Both the position numbers and the translations under genes were made by a program. Below the pieces are notes generated by a model. It was not told the DNA's origin. It saw only the letters and a list, made by a program, of their open reading frames with translations, and did not search any database. From JAFDYH01 sp049840875 (GTDB taxonomy: Bacteria; Bacteroidota; Bacteroidia; Chitinophagales; Chitinophagaceae), in NCBI GenBank assembly GCA_049840875.1, contig JASGJE010000011.1:1178001-1242000 (forward strand): a DNA stretch of 64,000 nucleotides. The letters run 5' to 3'. Positions 42,112-51,846 of the stretch are shown piece by piece (position 1 is the first letter of the stretch; every line of letters begins with the position of its first letter).

Positions 42112-44115
42112 ATGATGCTACTTATGAAAACAAGTATCATAGGCCTGGTTTTCTTTTATGCTCTAACATCAATCGGCTACGGGCAGTCTGCACCAATGGA
42201 CAGCCTGAAGAAAGTATTGTCCACAATGAAGGATGATACATCGAAAGTGAAACTATTGCTGAAGATCGGAATTCAATACCGCAGCACGGATCCACAATCA
42301 GCAGTTCCTTATACACAGCAAGCTGTTAATTTATCAACACAGTTAGGATATGATGAAGGGCTTGCTCTTGGTTACAAATTCACAGGTCTCGCATTATATG
42401 ATCAGGGTAAGTTCATTGACGCAATGGATAATTACAATCATTCATTGCAGGTTTTTGAACGAATGACTAATAAAGTTGGCGTTTCAAATATTCAGAACAA
42501 TATCGGAGTTATTTATAAAGAACAAGGACTTGACGAAAAAGCGTTGGAGGCTTTTTTCGCTTCATTGCAAAATGCTGAGGATGCCGGTGATATTTTGCGC
42601 ATAATCACAGCTCAAAATAATATCGGTAGTGTGTATGATCATAAAGATGCTAACCGTGATAAAGCTCTTGTGTACTATAAAAAAGCACTTCCGGGTAGCC
42701 GTCAGTTGGGTGACCATGATTTAATTGGGGCTACGCTTGGAAACATTGGCGAAACCTACTTAAAAAAAACCAACAGTAATCCCGACACGATTAAAATTTA
42801 CAGGGATTCTGCGTTGTTCTATTTCCAATTGCAGAAGAAAGAATATGCTGCAAGCGCCGATATTCCTTATGCCTTGTACAATATTGGTCGAGCGTATATA
42901 AGCCAGGGAAAATTTGAAAATGCTTTGTCCCCCTTGATGCAAGCGTATGATTCGGCAGTTACACAAAATTCAACATTGTATATTACCCAGGCATTGGAAG
43001 GTTTAGCCAATGCTTATGACAGTTTGGGGAAATACAATAAATCGCTCGAGGCCCGCAAAAAAGCTGAAAAGCTGGCAAGAGAAATTAATTCATTATACGA
43101 TTTAAAAGATATTTATAACGGGCTGGCTTTTGATTATGGCAAACTTTCTGATTTTGGGAATGCTTATAGATACCAGTCTCTTTTGGTGGATATAAAGGAT
43201 AAGATTTACACCCGCGATGCTGATATCAAACTTGCACAGGCGGAATTTGAATTTGATACACAACAACAAAACAGTTTAATCGAACTACAGAAAGCCAGCA
43301 TCGCCCGGCAAAAGCTGGCTCGCAACGCCTCCATTGTTGGATTTGCATTAGTTCTTTTAATTGTTGTTATTCTTTATCGAGATTATCGCAACAAACTAAA
43401 GATCAACCGCATTCTCGATACGCAAAAAGCACAGATTGAAACGTTGCTTTCAAATATTCTACCAAGAGAAGTATCAAGAGAATTGCAAGCTACCGGTGAA
43501 GCAACACCGCGATTCTATGAAAGTGTTTCAGTTTTGTTTACCGACTTTAAAGGTTTTACAACGATAGCTGATTCACTATCTCCGCAGGAAGTAGTCGCCG
43601 AGTTAAGTGAGATTTTTACCACGTTTGATAACATTATTGAAAAGTACGGCCTGGAAAAAATAAAAACGATTGGAGACGCTTACATGGTTGCCGGCGGTAT
43701 TCCATCGGAGACACATGATCATCCTGTAAAAATGGTAAAGGCTGCGATTGAGATAGTGCATTATATGCGACACAATAACCTGCAGCGAAAAATGAAAGGT
43801 CACCAGACATGGGAATTGCGTGTAGGCATTCATACTGGTCCGTTGGTGGCTGGCGTGGTGGGTCGTAAAAAATATGCGTATGATATCTGGGGAAGTACAG
43901 TAAATGTTGCGAGCAGGATGGAAAGTAACGGCGAACCTGGACAAATTAATATTTCATCCGCAACGTATGAGTTAGTGAAGGACCAATTTGATTGTGAATA
44001 CCGCGGTAAGATCTATGCAAAAAACGTTGGCGATATTGATATGTATTTCGTGAAAGAAACATTTGCAAAACCTGCAGGCATGATTGCGGAAGATATTGTC
44101 AGCACACCGAATTAA
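42112..44115 (+). CDS. TPR-containing class III adenylate cyclase
   Basis: 667 residues: a signal peptide or N-terminal anchor, TPR repeats from about 50 to 370 (ISNIQNNIGVIYKEQG-like units), a TM helix at about 406-424 and a cytoplasmic class III cyclase domain from 450. Metal ligands are Asp478 (LFTDFKGFT) and Asp522 (IGDAYMVAGG). The purine-selecting residues are Lys518 and Asp591 (YDIWGSTVNVASRM), the adenylate-cyclase pair; guanylate cyclases have Glu and Cys there. The TPR part would lie outside the cytoplasm and sense or bind partners. Its product could be read by the CNB protein at 33009. Confidence 0.93.
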   Translation: MMLLMKTSIIGLVFFYALTSIGYGQSAPMDSLKKVLSTMKDDTSKVKLLLKIGIQYRSTDPQSAVPYTQQAVNLSTQLGYDEGLALGYKFTGLALYDQGKFIDAMDNYNHSLQVFERMTNKVGVSNIQNNIGVIYKEQGLDEKALEAFFASLQNAEDAGDILRIITAQNNIGSVYDHKDANRDKALVYYKKALPGSRQLGDHDLIGATLGNIGETYLKKTNSNPDTIKIYRDSALFYFQLQKKEYAASADIPYALYNIGRAYISQGKFENALSPLMQAYDSAVTQNSTLYITQALEGLANAYDSLGKYNKSLEARKKAEKLAREINSLYDLKDIYNGLAFDYGKLSDFGNAYRYQSLLVDIKDKIYTRDADIKLAQAEFEFDTQQQNSLIELQKASIARQKLARNASIVGFALVLLIVVILYRDYRNKLKINRILDTQKAQIETLLSNILPREVSRELQATGEATPRFYESVSVLFTDFKGFTTIADSLSPQEVVAELSEIFTTFDNIIEKYGLEKIKTIGDAYMVAGGIPSETHDHPVKMVKAAIEIVHYMRHNNLQRKMKGHQTWELRVGIHTGPLVAGVVGRKKYAYDIWGSTVNVASRMESNGEPGQINISSATYELVKDQFDCEYRGKIYAKNVGDIDMYFVKETFAKPAGMIAEDIVSTPN

Positions 44116-44135
44116 ATAGTTTCAAACAACTCTTA

Positions 44136-44816
44136 CTAATCTTCTTTTAAAATATCGGGGCGTCTTTTTTTTGTTCTTGATAACGATTGTTCATGCCGCC
44201 ATTCTTCAATTTTTTTATGATCACCGCCTTTCAACACTGCAGGAATTTTCCAACCACGAAAATCTTCCGGTCTTGTATAAACTGGCGGAGCCAGTAAGTT
44301 ATCCTGGAACGAATCAAACAATGCCGATGTTTCATCGTTCAATACACCCGGTAATAAACGACCAATAGCGTCTACAAGAACTGCTGCAGCCATTTCTCCG
44401 CCACTCAATACATAATCACCGATTGAAATTTCCTTAGTGACAAAGTGTTCGCGAATACGTTCATCTATGCCTTTGTAATGCCCGCAAATAAGCAGCAGAT
44501 TTTCTTTCAACGAAAATGTATTGGCGATTTTCTGATTCAATGTTTCGCCATCCGGTGTCAGGTAAATGATGTCATCATATTTTCTTTCCGCTGACAATTC
44601 CTCTATTGCTTTTGCCAATGGCTCGCACATCATCACCATACCTGCGCCACCGCCATACTGGTAGTCATCTACCTGGCCATATTCGTTTACCGCCCATTTT
44701 CTTAGTTGATGTACACGTACAGTTAACAATCCTTTGTCCTGTGCACGTTTCATAATAGAATGCTGAAAAGGGCTTTCGAGTAATTCGGGCAACACGCTTA
44801 AAATATCGATGTGCAT
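44136..44816 (-). CDS. trmD: tRNA (guanine37-N1)-methyltransferase
   Basis: 226 residues, normal length. The trefoil-knot SAM site shows YQYGGGAGMVMMCEPLA, LICGHYKGIDERI and the conserved SIGDYVLSGGEMAA. It methylates N1 of G37 in tRNAs to prevent frameshifting. The start at 44816 (MHIDILSVLPELL) is supported by the family and by a TATCTTTG box four bases upstream; the longer frame adds 17 unrelated residues. In many bacteria trmD sits in the rpsP-rimM operon, but here it is alone and about 12.5 kb away. Confidence 0.96.
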   Translation of the reverse strand: MHIDILSVLPELLESPFQHSIMKRAQDKGLLTVRVHQLRKWAVNEYGQVDDYQYGGGAGMVMMCEPLAKAIEELSAERKYDDIIYLTPDGETLNQKIANTFSLKENLLLICGHYKGIDERIREHFVTKEISIGDYVLSGGEMAAAVLVDAIGRLLPGVLNDETSALFDSFQDNLLAPPVYTRPEDFRGWKIPAVLKGGDHKKIEEWRHEQSLSRTKKRRPDILKED

Positions 44817-44820
44817 CACG

Positions 44821-44828
44821 CAAAGATA
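44821..44828 (-). promoter_or_regulatory. -7 promoter box of trmD, four bases before ATG
   Basis: On the minus strand TATCTTTG, then CGTG, then the ATG at 44816. It is identical in box and spacing to the rlmN and phosphatase promoters. Confidence 0.6.
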
Positions 44829-44912
44829 ATGGATGCTGAAAGGGAAAAGTTGAAAGCATTTTTTCATTATTGAAAAGTCATTTCATTAACTTGTAACACC
44901 AAATTCACATTT

Positions 44913-46472
44913 ATGAGAAAAATAGTTTCAGTTATTACGACGGTATTATTTGCAACTCCCCTACTTTCCATTGCGCAGGAGCCTGTTGACATGCAGGTAA
45001 TGCAGAAAATAAGAGACGAAGAAAATAATCATTCGCAAATTGAAATGATTGCGCACAATCTTACGGACGTATGCGGTCCAAGATTAACCAACTCTCCCGG
45101 CTATAGAAGATCTGTTCAGTGGATAACACAGACATTCAAAGAATGGAAACTACAAAATGCTGGCCCTGAAGCATGGGGCGAGTTTGGCAGAGGATGGGAC
45201 AATGAGAAATCTTATTTCGCCATTACTAAACCGTATTATCATCCTGTCATCGCTTATCCGGAAGCATGGACAAATGGCACACCTTCTTTGATAAAAGGTT
45301 CATTATTGGTGCTCGATCAGTTAGACTCTGCTTCGGTTGATAAACTTGGCAGTAACATAAAAGGCAAGATCATTATTTTAAAACCTGGTAAGAAAGAATT
45401 GCGAAGCGCATCTGAACCATATTCAACAAGATTTGCTGATTCTGTATTGGATAAAATGCCAGATACCTATATGTATTCACGGGAACAAATGGAAACGTTT
45501 ATTCCCTTTATTATCAGAGATTATAAAACAAAATTGTACCTCCAGGCAAAGGGAGTTTTAGCCCTCATAACTTCAAGTGGCTTCGACAGAGACGGAACTG
45601 TAATAGTGCAGGGCGGGCAAGGTTATGCTAAAAATTATAAAGCCACATTGCCTGAATTGTCAGTATCGAGAGAAGACTATTTATTAATGGAGCGTCTTGT
45701 AGAAGATCATAAAAACGTTCAGGTAGAAATGAATGTTCAGAATAAATTTTATAGTGACAACCTTACCGGCTATAATGTTGTCGGTGAAATTGCAGGAACC
45801 GATCCTTCATTAAAAAGCCAGGTTGTAATGCTCGGCGGCCATCTTGATTCATGGCAAAGCGGAACGGGAGCAACCGATAATGCAGCAGGTTGCATCGTAA
45901 TGATGGAAGCTATGCGTATTCTTAAAACATTGGGCATTCAACCGAAGCGTACTATTCGTGTTGCATTATGGGGTGGTGAAGAACAAGCACTATATGGTTC
46001 GTTTGGTTATGTAAAAAAACACTTTGGTGACCCAAAAGACATGCAATTGAAACCAGAACAAAAAAATATTTCTGCATATTATAACCTTGACAACGGCTCC
46101 GGTAAAATACGCGGCATCTTCTTACAAAACAATGAAGCAACACGCGACATATTTAAAGCATGGCTCGCTCCTTTTGCTGATCTTGGCGCTACTGGTATAA
46201 CAAGCAGCAATACAGGTTCTACAGATCATATCTCTTTTGATGCCGTGGGCATTCCTGCTTTTCAGTTTATACAAGATCCGCTTGAATATGAAACCCGCAC
46301 CCATCACACCAATATGGACACCTATGATCATCTTTCTATTGACGATCTCAAACAAGCTGCAATTATTGTTGCCGCATTCGTATACAACACGGCTATGCGA
46401 GATGAAATGCTTCCACGCAAGCCGTTACCGAAACCAAGTCGTTTTGTTTTCGATTTTGATATTCCCTTATAG
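44913..46472 (+). CDS. Secreted M28 family metallopeptidase
   Basis: 519 residues with a signal peptide (ending LLSIAQ). A PA-like insert (residues 110-270) precedes the M28 catalytic domain, which has the zinc ligands in MLGGHLDSW, GATDNAAG, LWGGEEQALYGS, AYYNLDNGSG and HTNMDTYDHLS. It should act as an aminopeptidase or carboxypeptidase in the periplasm or outside the cell. The length and PA insert match Bacteroidota M28 peptidases. A strong inverted repeat follows the gene. Confidence 0.94.
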   Translation: MRKIVSVITTVLFATPLLSIAQEPVDMQVMQKIRDEENNHSQIEMIAHNLTDVCGPRLTNSPGYRRSVQWITQTFKEWKLQNAGPEAWGEFGRGWDNEKSYFAITKPYYHPVIAYPEAWTNGTPSLIKGSLLVLDQLDSASVDKLGSNIKGKIIILKPGKKELRSASEPYSTRFADSVLDKMPDTYMYSREQMETFIPFIIRDYKTKLYLQAKGVLALITSSGFDRDGTVIVQGGQGYAKNYKATLPELSVSREDYLLMERLVEDHKNVQVEMNVQNKFYSDNLTGYNVVGEIAGTDPSLKSQVVMLGGHLDSWQSGTGATDNAAGCIVMMEAMRILKTLGIQPKRTIRVALWGGEEQALYGSFGYVKKHFGDPKDMQLKPEQKNISAYYNLDNGSGKIRGIFLQNNEATRDIFKAWLAPFADLGATGITSSNTGSTDHISFDAVGIPAFQFIQDPLEYETRTHHTNMDTYDHLSIDDLKQAAIIVAAFVYNTAMRDEMLPRKPLPKPSRFVFDFDIPL

Positions 46473-46494
46473 ATACTGCAGCCACAATTTTTCT

Positions 46495-46525
46495 GAAAGC
46501 CCATTTTTATACTAAATGGGCTTTC
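46495..46525 (+). terminator. Hairpin after the M28 peptidase gene
   Basis: GAAAGCCCATTT and AAATGGGCTTTC form a perfect 12-bp stem with loop TTATACT. The tail TCATTTCGATT is only weakly T-rich, so termination is likely but not certain. Confidence 0.7.
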
Positions 46526-46639
46526 TCATTTCGATTAATCCGCTCTTTTCCGGGAGGTTCTCCGTTCATATAAATTCTTTTTCCGCGTTTGTCCATTCTC
46601 TATATTTACCGGTCATTTTTTTATTCCAAAACAATCATT

Positions 46640-49600
46640 ATGAGAAAACTTTTTATTTCGGTCACTGCGCTTACTGGCATCGTATTGCTTGCTTACGCAA
46701 AAGATCAGAAATTTTTTTTACCAAACCATTTTAATACAATTTCACCGGGAGACACAACGAAAAAAGATACCACAAAATATTCGGTGTATAAAAGTCTTCC
46801 GCTGAAGCCTGCCCGCAAAATCAGTTACACCACAAAAGAAGGTTCATGGATGAGCCTCGATGTAAGCCCGGATGGACAAACGATCGTCTTCGATCTGATG
46901 GGAGACTTGTACACGATGCCGATAACAGGCGGTACAGCAACTGCAATTACAAAAGGAATGCCCTATGATGTGCATCCGCGTTACAGCCCTGACGGAAAAA
47001 AGATCCTATTCATTTCCGACAGAAGTGGCGCTGATAACGTTTGGTATATCGATACTGAGAAAAAAGATACTGTGCAATTGACAAGCGACAACAATCAATT
47101 TTTTCCAAGTGCCTGCTGGACGCCGGATGGCAATTATATCATTTATGGCAAAGGGCGTCGCAATATAAAATTGTACATGGTACATCGCAAAGGCGGTGGC
47201 GGAACGCAATTAATAGATGCGCCGGCTTATCTTAAAACGATCGATCCCGCAGTAGGTGCAGATGGCCGTTATATTTATTATTCTCAACGACGCGGAGCAT
47301 GGAACTACAACGCACAATTGCCGCAATACGAACTTGGCACGTATGATCGTGAGACAGGTAAAATGAATACGATTACTTCACGGTACGGCTCTGCTTTTAC
47401 ACCTGTATTATCGAAGGATGGGAAATGGTTAGTGTATGGTAGTCGCTTTGAAGACAAAACAGGTTTGGTGCTTCGCGATTTAAAAACAGGTGATGAAAAA
47501 TGGCTGGCCTATCCTGTACAGCGTGATGAACAGGAGTCCATCGCACCGCTGGGAGTATTGCCTGCAATGTCATTTACACCCGACAGTAAGTTCTTGATCG
47601 CATCGTATGGGGGTAAGTTTTTTAAAATTCCAATTGATGGATCTGCAATTACCGAAATCCCGTTCACGGCAGATGTGAATCTTGAACTAGGCCCGCAGCT
47701 CGCATTTAAATACCCGGTGTCTGACACAGCTTACCAGCAATCAACGCAGATAAGAGATGCCGTTCCCTCTCCCGATGGAAAGAAACTGGCTTTTACTGTG
47801 ATCAATCGCCTTTATGTTATGGATTATCCAAACGGAACTCCAAAACGTGTAACGACGAATGATTTTACTGAGGCGCAACCTGCTTGGTCACCTGATGGAA
47901 CTTCACTCGCATTTATAACATGGAACAGTGATGGTGGCAATATTTACAAAGTCTCTTTTGCACCAAAAGCTGTTGCTACACCGCAAAAATTAACGAAAGA
48001 GCCCGGTCTTTACCAGGAGCTCAATTTTAATTTAAAAGGAGATCGGATTGCATTTCGCCGCAGTTCTGCACAAGCATATAAAGATGCTTATGGCCCAGGT
48101 TATGATGGTAGTGAGGATGATCTTTGTTGGATAAATGCAAGTGGCGGCGATATAACGGTGATCGACAAGTCGAGAGGCCGCTATAATATGCATTTTGTAA
48201 AAACACAACCTGAAAGAATCTATCTAGACAATGGCGCAGGCGATCTCATCTCTATGAAATGGGATGGTACTGATGAGAAAGTATATGCTCACGTTTCCGG
48301 CATTACTACTTATGGTAGCATACCAATGAAATTTGGCCGTCCGGACCCATCAAAAATGAAATGCATTACTGATCCGGATGATGATCCGCAAGATGCAAAA
48401 GAACTAAATCCTCCATCATCAGCTTCGGTATTAACAATGTCGCCTACAGGAGACAGAGCATTGGCGCAAATCAATAATGATATATATGTGGTGACGATTC
48501 CACAAAGTGGCAAACCAAACAATATTTCCGTTGCAAACGCTGAGAGTGCGGAATTCCCTGCACGTAAGCTGACAGAAATCGGTGGTGAGTTTCCTTACTG
48601 GCAATCGAATGGCAAAGTAGTGCATTGGAGTTTGGGCAGTGCGCATTTCACCTATGATGTTGATAAAGCACAGGTATTTGAAGACAGCCTTTCTGATGCA
48701 AAAAAAGCCAAAGAAAAAAGAGAAGCTGATTCAACTGCGCGATTAAATGCAGATTCAACGTTGAAGAAAGCAGCAGATTCGTTGAAAAAAATCACTGATT
48801 CCATTGCAGCAAAAGATACTTCGGTAAAAAAGAATCCGAAAAAAGAAGATCCGAAATTCAAAGCAGATGAAACGGATGTAAAAGTATTTTTCAAGAAAGA
48901 TATGCCGCAGGGAACTATTCTATTCAAGAATGCACGGATCGTAACAATGAAAGGAGATGAGGTGATTGAAAATGGTGATATTCTTGTAGAGAATAATCGA
49001 ATAAAAGCAGTCGGAAAAACCGGAACGCTTTCACCGCCTGCCAATGCAAAAGTGATGGATATGTCGGGCAAAACAATCACACCTGGATTTGTAGATCCTC
49101 ACAGTCATATGTGGCCGAACTGGGGTGTACATAAAAATCAGGTGTGGATCTATGCTACGAATCTTGCCTATGGGGTAACGACAACAAGGGATCCACAAAC
49201 AGCTACAACTGATGTATTGACTTATGGCGACATGGTAGATGCAGGTTCAATGATTGGCCCGCGTATCTATTCTACCGGTCCTGGTGTTGGGTATTGGTTT
49301 TACAACATTAAAGATTCTGCCCAGGCTGAAAGTGTATTGACGCAATACAGTAAATATTTCCATACAAAGTATATTAAAATGTACCTCGTCGGTAACCGCA
49401 AACAGAGAGAATGGATTATCGATGCAGCAAGACACCAAAATATGATGCCGACTACAGAAGGCGGATTGGATTTTAAATTCGACATGTGCAATATGCTGGA
49501 TGGATATCCCGGTCATGAACATGCGTTGCCGATTTTTCCATTGTACAGCGATGTTTATAAAGCAATTTCACAAGCGAAAATGATTGTCACTCCGACTCTT

Positions 49601-50170
49601 TTGGTTTCTTATGGTGGACCATTCGCTGAAAATTATTTCTGGGAAACTGAAAATCCCTATCACGATCCGAAAGTGCAGCATTTCTTCGCTTATGAAGAAT
49701 TAGCTTCAAAAACAAGACGTGTTGGCGAAGGTTGGTTTATGCCGGAAGAACATGTGTTTCCCAAACACGCAAAAAATATGAAGAGCCTTGTTGAAGCTGG
49801 TGGTATAGTTGGCATTGGAAGTCATGGTGAATTCCAGGGACTCGGTTATCATTGGGAAGTATGGGCGATGCAAAGTGGCGGTATGCGTACGATTGATGCT
49901 TTGAAGACAGCAACGATTCTTGGCGCACAGGGATTAGGTTTGGATAAAGATCTCGGCAGTCTTGAAGCAGGTAAATTGGCAGACTTAATCATCATGGAAA
50001 AAAACCCGTTGGAGAATATCCGGAACACAAACACTATTCAGTACGTAATGAAGAACGGAAGATTGTACGATGGCAACACCTGCGATGAAGTATACCCTCA
50101 GCAACGGAAATTGAAAACTGATGAATGGAAATTTGATAAACCTTCGATGAATACGAGTATTAAGGAGTAA
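46640..50170 (+). CDS. Beta-propeller/amidohydrolase fusion protein, exported
   Basis: 1176 residues. A signal peptide (MRKLFISVTALTGIVLL) is followed by a TolB/PD40-type beta propeller at about 60-640 (DVSPDGQTIVFD, RYSPDGKKILFISDRSGAD, AWSPDGTSLAFI). A Lys/Asp/Ser-rich linker (about 690-755) leads to an amidohydrolase domain at 770-1150 with TPGFVDPHSHMWPN and a GIGSHGEFQGLGYHWE segment in place of the usual GTD. Such fusions are often annotated as tricorn-like proteases plus imidazolonepropionase-like hydrolases and may degrade peptides. The chosen ATG at 46640 gives a proper signal peptide; the longer frame starts 17 codons earlier. Confidence 0.9.
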   Translation: MRKLFISVTALTGIVLLAYAKDQKFFLPNHFNTISPGDTTKKDTTKYSVYKSLPLKPARKISYTTKEGSWMSLDVSPDGQTIVFDLMGDLYTMPITGGTATAITKGMPYDVHPRYSPDGKKILFISDRSGADNVWYIDTEKKDTVQLTSDNNQFFPSACWTPDGNYIIYGKGRRNIKLYMVHRKGGGGTQLIDAPAYLKTIDPAVGADGRYIYYSQRRGAWNYNAQLPQYELGTYDRETGKMNTITSRYGSAFTPVLSKDGKWLVYGSRFEDKTGLVLRDLKTGDEKWLAYPVQRDEQESIAPLGVLPAMSFTPDSKFLIASYGGKFFKIPIDGSAITEIPFTADVNLELGPQLAFKYPVSDTAYQQSTQIRDAVPSPDGKKLAFTVINRLYVMDYPNGTPKRVTTNDFTEAQPAWSPDGTSLAFITWNSDGGNIYKVSFAPKAVATPQKLTKEPGLYQELNFNLKGDRIAFRRSSAQAYKDAYGPGYDGSEDDLCWINASGGDITVIDKSRGRYNMHFVKTQPERIYLDNGAGDLISMKWDGTDEKVYAHVSGITTYGSIPMKFGRPDPSKMKCITDPDDDPQDAKELNPPSSASVLTMSPTGDRALAQINNDIYVVTIPQSGKPNNISVANAESAEFPARKLTEIGGEFPYWQSNGKVVHWSLGSAHFTYDVDKAQVFEDSLSDAKKAKEKREADSTARLNADSTLKKAADSLKKITDSIAAKDTSVKKNPKKEDPKFKADETDVKVFFKKDMPQGTILFKNARIVTMKGDEVIENGDILVENNRIKAVGKTGTLSPPANAKVMDMSGKTITPGFVDPHSHMWPNWGVHKNQVWIYATNLAYGVTTTRDPQTATTDVLTYGDMVDAGSMIGPRIYSTGPGVGYWFYNIKDSAQAESVLTQYSKYFHTKYIKMYLVGNRKQREWIIDAARHQNMMPTTEGGLDFKFDMCNMLDGYPGHEHALPIFPLYSDVYKAISQAKMIVTPTLLVSYGGPFAENYFWETENPYHDPKVQHFFAYEELASKTRRVGEGWFMPEEHVFPKHAKNMKSLVEAGGIVGIGSHGEFQGLGYHWEVWAMQSGGMRTIDALKTATILGAQGLGLDKDLGSLEAGKLADLIIMEKNPLENIRNTNTIQYVMKNGRLYDGNTCDEVYPQQRKLKTDEWKFDKPSMNTSIKE

Positions 50171-50200
50171 AAGAACAAGGATTACAAATCAAAAACACAG

Positions 50201-50234
50201 TAAAATGCGGGCTTGGGGGCCCGCATTTTACATT
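50201..50234 (+). terminator. Rho-independent terminator after the propeller/amidohydrolase gene
   Basis: TAAAATGCGGGC and GCCCGCATTTTA form a perfect 12-bp stem with loop TTGGGG, followed by CATTTT. It is one of the strongest terminators in the window. Confidence 0.88.
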
Positions 50235-50304
50235 TTGTCAAAGTTGAAATTTCGAGGATTATACGCCTTTTTATAAATTATGCGTATTTTTATTCAAAAA
50301 AACA

Positions 50305-50544
50305 ATGACCGTAAAATTAAATCTTACCATTGATGAAAAGGTTGCGCAAAGGAGCAAACTTTACGCAGCAAAAAAGGGCACTTCTATTTCAAAGATGGTT
50401 CAGGAATATTTGAATAAAATCACGCAAGAAAAAGGAAAAAGAAGAAAGACGTTTGCCGAGCAATATGCCGCCAGTTTAAAAAAACCAGTTACAGATATTA
50501 GCGAAGTACGAGATAAATATTTAAAGAACAAATATGGCCGTTAA
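50305..50544 (+). CDS. DUF6364-like antitoxin of a PIN toxin pair
   Basis: 79 residues with a ribbon-helix-helix-like N-terminus: KLNLTIDEKVAQRSKLYAAKKG, then TSISKMVQEYL. The C-terminal half is basic and probably wraps the toxin. It overlaps the downstream PIN gene by 11 bases. Its N-terminus resembles the antitoxin at 60832 in layout. A TATTTTTA promoter-like box lies 12 bases before the start. Confidence 0.85.
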   Translation: MTVKLNLTIDEKVAQRSKLYAAKKGTSISKMVQEYLNKITQEKGKRRKTFAEQYAASLKKPVTDISEVRDKYLKNKYGR

Positions 50545-50959
50545 GGTTTTTCTTGACATTAATACTATAATTGATTTTTTTGATGGTAGCCGTTCCGGTC
50601 ACTTAAGTTCGCGGCAATTAATCGAATTATCCGAATCTCATGATATTGCCGCTTATTTAAGCGAATCCGTCCTCAATACAACTATCAATGCTCTGAGAAA
50701 AGAATACAAGACTGAGAGAATGCGTTCAATGCTGAGCCATTTACTGGAATTTATTACCATTCTTCCATGTACCAATAGCTCTTATCTTAAGTCCTTACAA
50801 TTACCTACAACCGACCTGGAAGATGCCGTCTTATACCAAATCGCAATTGATAACAAGTTGGATTATTTTGTCACCTCAAATAAAAAAGATTTTAAAAAAA
50901 TTATTTCTCCGCTGCTTCCTGTTGTTTCTTCAAAAGAGTTAATTGACTTGATATCATAG
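50534..50959 (+). CDS. PIN-domain ribonuclease toxin
   Basis: 141 residues. PIN acidic residues are visible in VFLDINTIIDFFDGSR, in LEDAVLYQIAIDN and in the final VTSNKKDFKK, as in VapC-like RNases that cut tRNA or rRNA. The ATG lies inside the end of the antitoxin gene (11-base overlap), so the two are coupled. A near-symmetric hairpin follows, which may end both this operon and the convergent DUF1003 gene. Confidence 0.88.
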   Translation: MAVKVFLDINTIIDFFDGSRSGHLSSRQLIELSESHDIAAYLSESVLNTTINALRKEYKTERMRSMLSHLLEFITILPCTNSSYLKSLQLPTTDLEDAVLYQIAIDNKLDYFVTSNKKDFKKIISPLLPVVSSKELIDLIS

Positions 50960-50966
50960 AAGGGGG

Positions 50967-51008
50967 TTGAAAAGGGTATCAACTTTTTGAAAATTGACAC
51001 CTTTTTTT
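50967..51008. terminator. Bidirectional hairpin between the PIN toxin and DUF1003 genes
   Basis: AAAAGGGTATCAA pairs, with two mismatches, with TTGACACCTTTTT across an A/T loop, and is flanked by T residues on the right. It lies between convergent genes and likely terminates both. Confidence 0.6.
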
Positions 51009-51757
51009 TATTCCTGCTCGTTGTCTTTATCTCTGCTTAACTTCTTGATAATATCTTCCATCATCTCGATCTGTATTTGCTGAATCTCCATCATTTCCTG
51101 TTGTTGATTCAGTAATAAATGATCGAGTTTCTCATGCAGTAATTGTATTTCCAGTTCCGCTTTCAGATTCACCATATAGTCCTGCTTGCTGCGTTGACGG
51201 TCTTTTTCTTCCTGCCTGTTCTGGCTCATCATAATAACCGGCGCCTGTAACGCGGCGATCGTTGATAACAACAAATTCAATAAGATAAAAGGATAAGGAT
51301 CGAAAGCTTTCTGATTGATCGCCATGATAAGATTGACGGATATCCAAACGGTCATAAAAATTACAAAGCCTGTAATGAATGACCAGCTTCCACCAACCGC
51401 AGCAACACGATCTGCTAATCGTTGTTTCCATGAAGAAGGTGTTCTATTATCATTCTCCATATCCAGGGAAACGACTTCATTGTTTTTAATCTTTTCAATC
51501 ACATTGGCGTCAAGGCTGGATAATTTTCCCGCCTCATCTTTTAATACTGATTCGATGTATTGCTGACGGTAGTGATTCAATTCGCTGAGCGAAAGCACTT
51601 TTTCAGAGGAAAATTCGGGATGCTCATTGCAAATCGTTTTCATGATGCTATCGCGGATATACTTTCCTTTTACTTTTTCATTCAGTGGAAAATTTTTTCC
51701 GGAAAGATCACTGGTAAAATATTTTTTTGAAGAAATATCAGATGAAACGGTTTTCAT
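51008..51757 (-). CDS. DUF1003 family membrane protein
   Basis: 249 residues. A soluble N-terminal part is followed by the DUF1003 core, WKQRLADRVAAVGGSWSFITGF, then two TM helices (about 140-190, including FILLNLLLSTIAALQAPVIMMSQNR), then a C-terminal coiled-coil rich in Gln/Glu (LLLNQQQEMMEIQQIQIEMME). DUF1003 proteins are small inner-membrane proteins of unknown role. The ATG at 51757 is the first in frame. Confidence 0.88.
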   Translation of the reverse strand: MKTVSSDISSKKYFTSDLSGKNFPLNEKVKGKYIRDSIMKTICNEHPEFSSEKVLSLSELNHYRQQYIESVLKDEAGKLSSLDANVIEKIKNNEVVSLDMENDNRTPSSWKQRLADRVAAVGGSWSFITGFVIFMTVWISVNLIMAINQKAFDPYPFILLNLLLSTIAALQAPVIMMSQNRQEEKDRQRSKQDYMVNLKAELEIQLLHEKLDHLLLNQQQEMMEIQQIQIEMMEDIIKKLSRDKDNEQE

Positions 51758-51846
51758 TGCTTTTCATTTCTAATCAATTTATAGAAAAAATAAAAGCAAC
51801 TGCATTATTAATGTTACCAGCCTTTGAACAATGGGAATTGCGAAAA

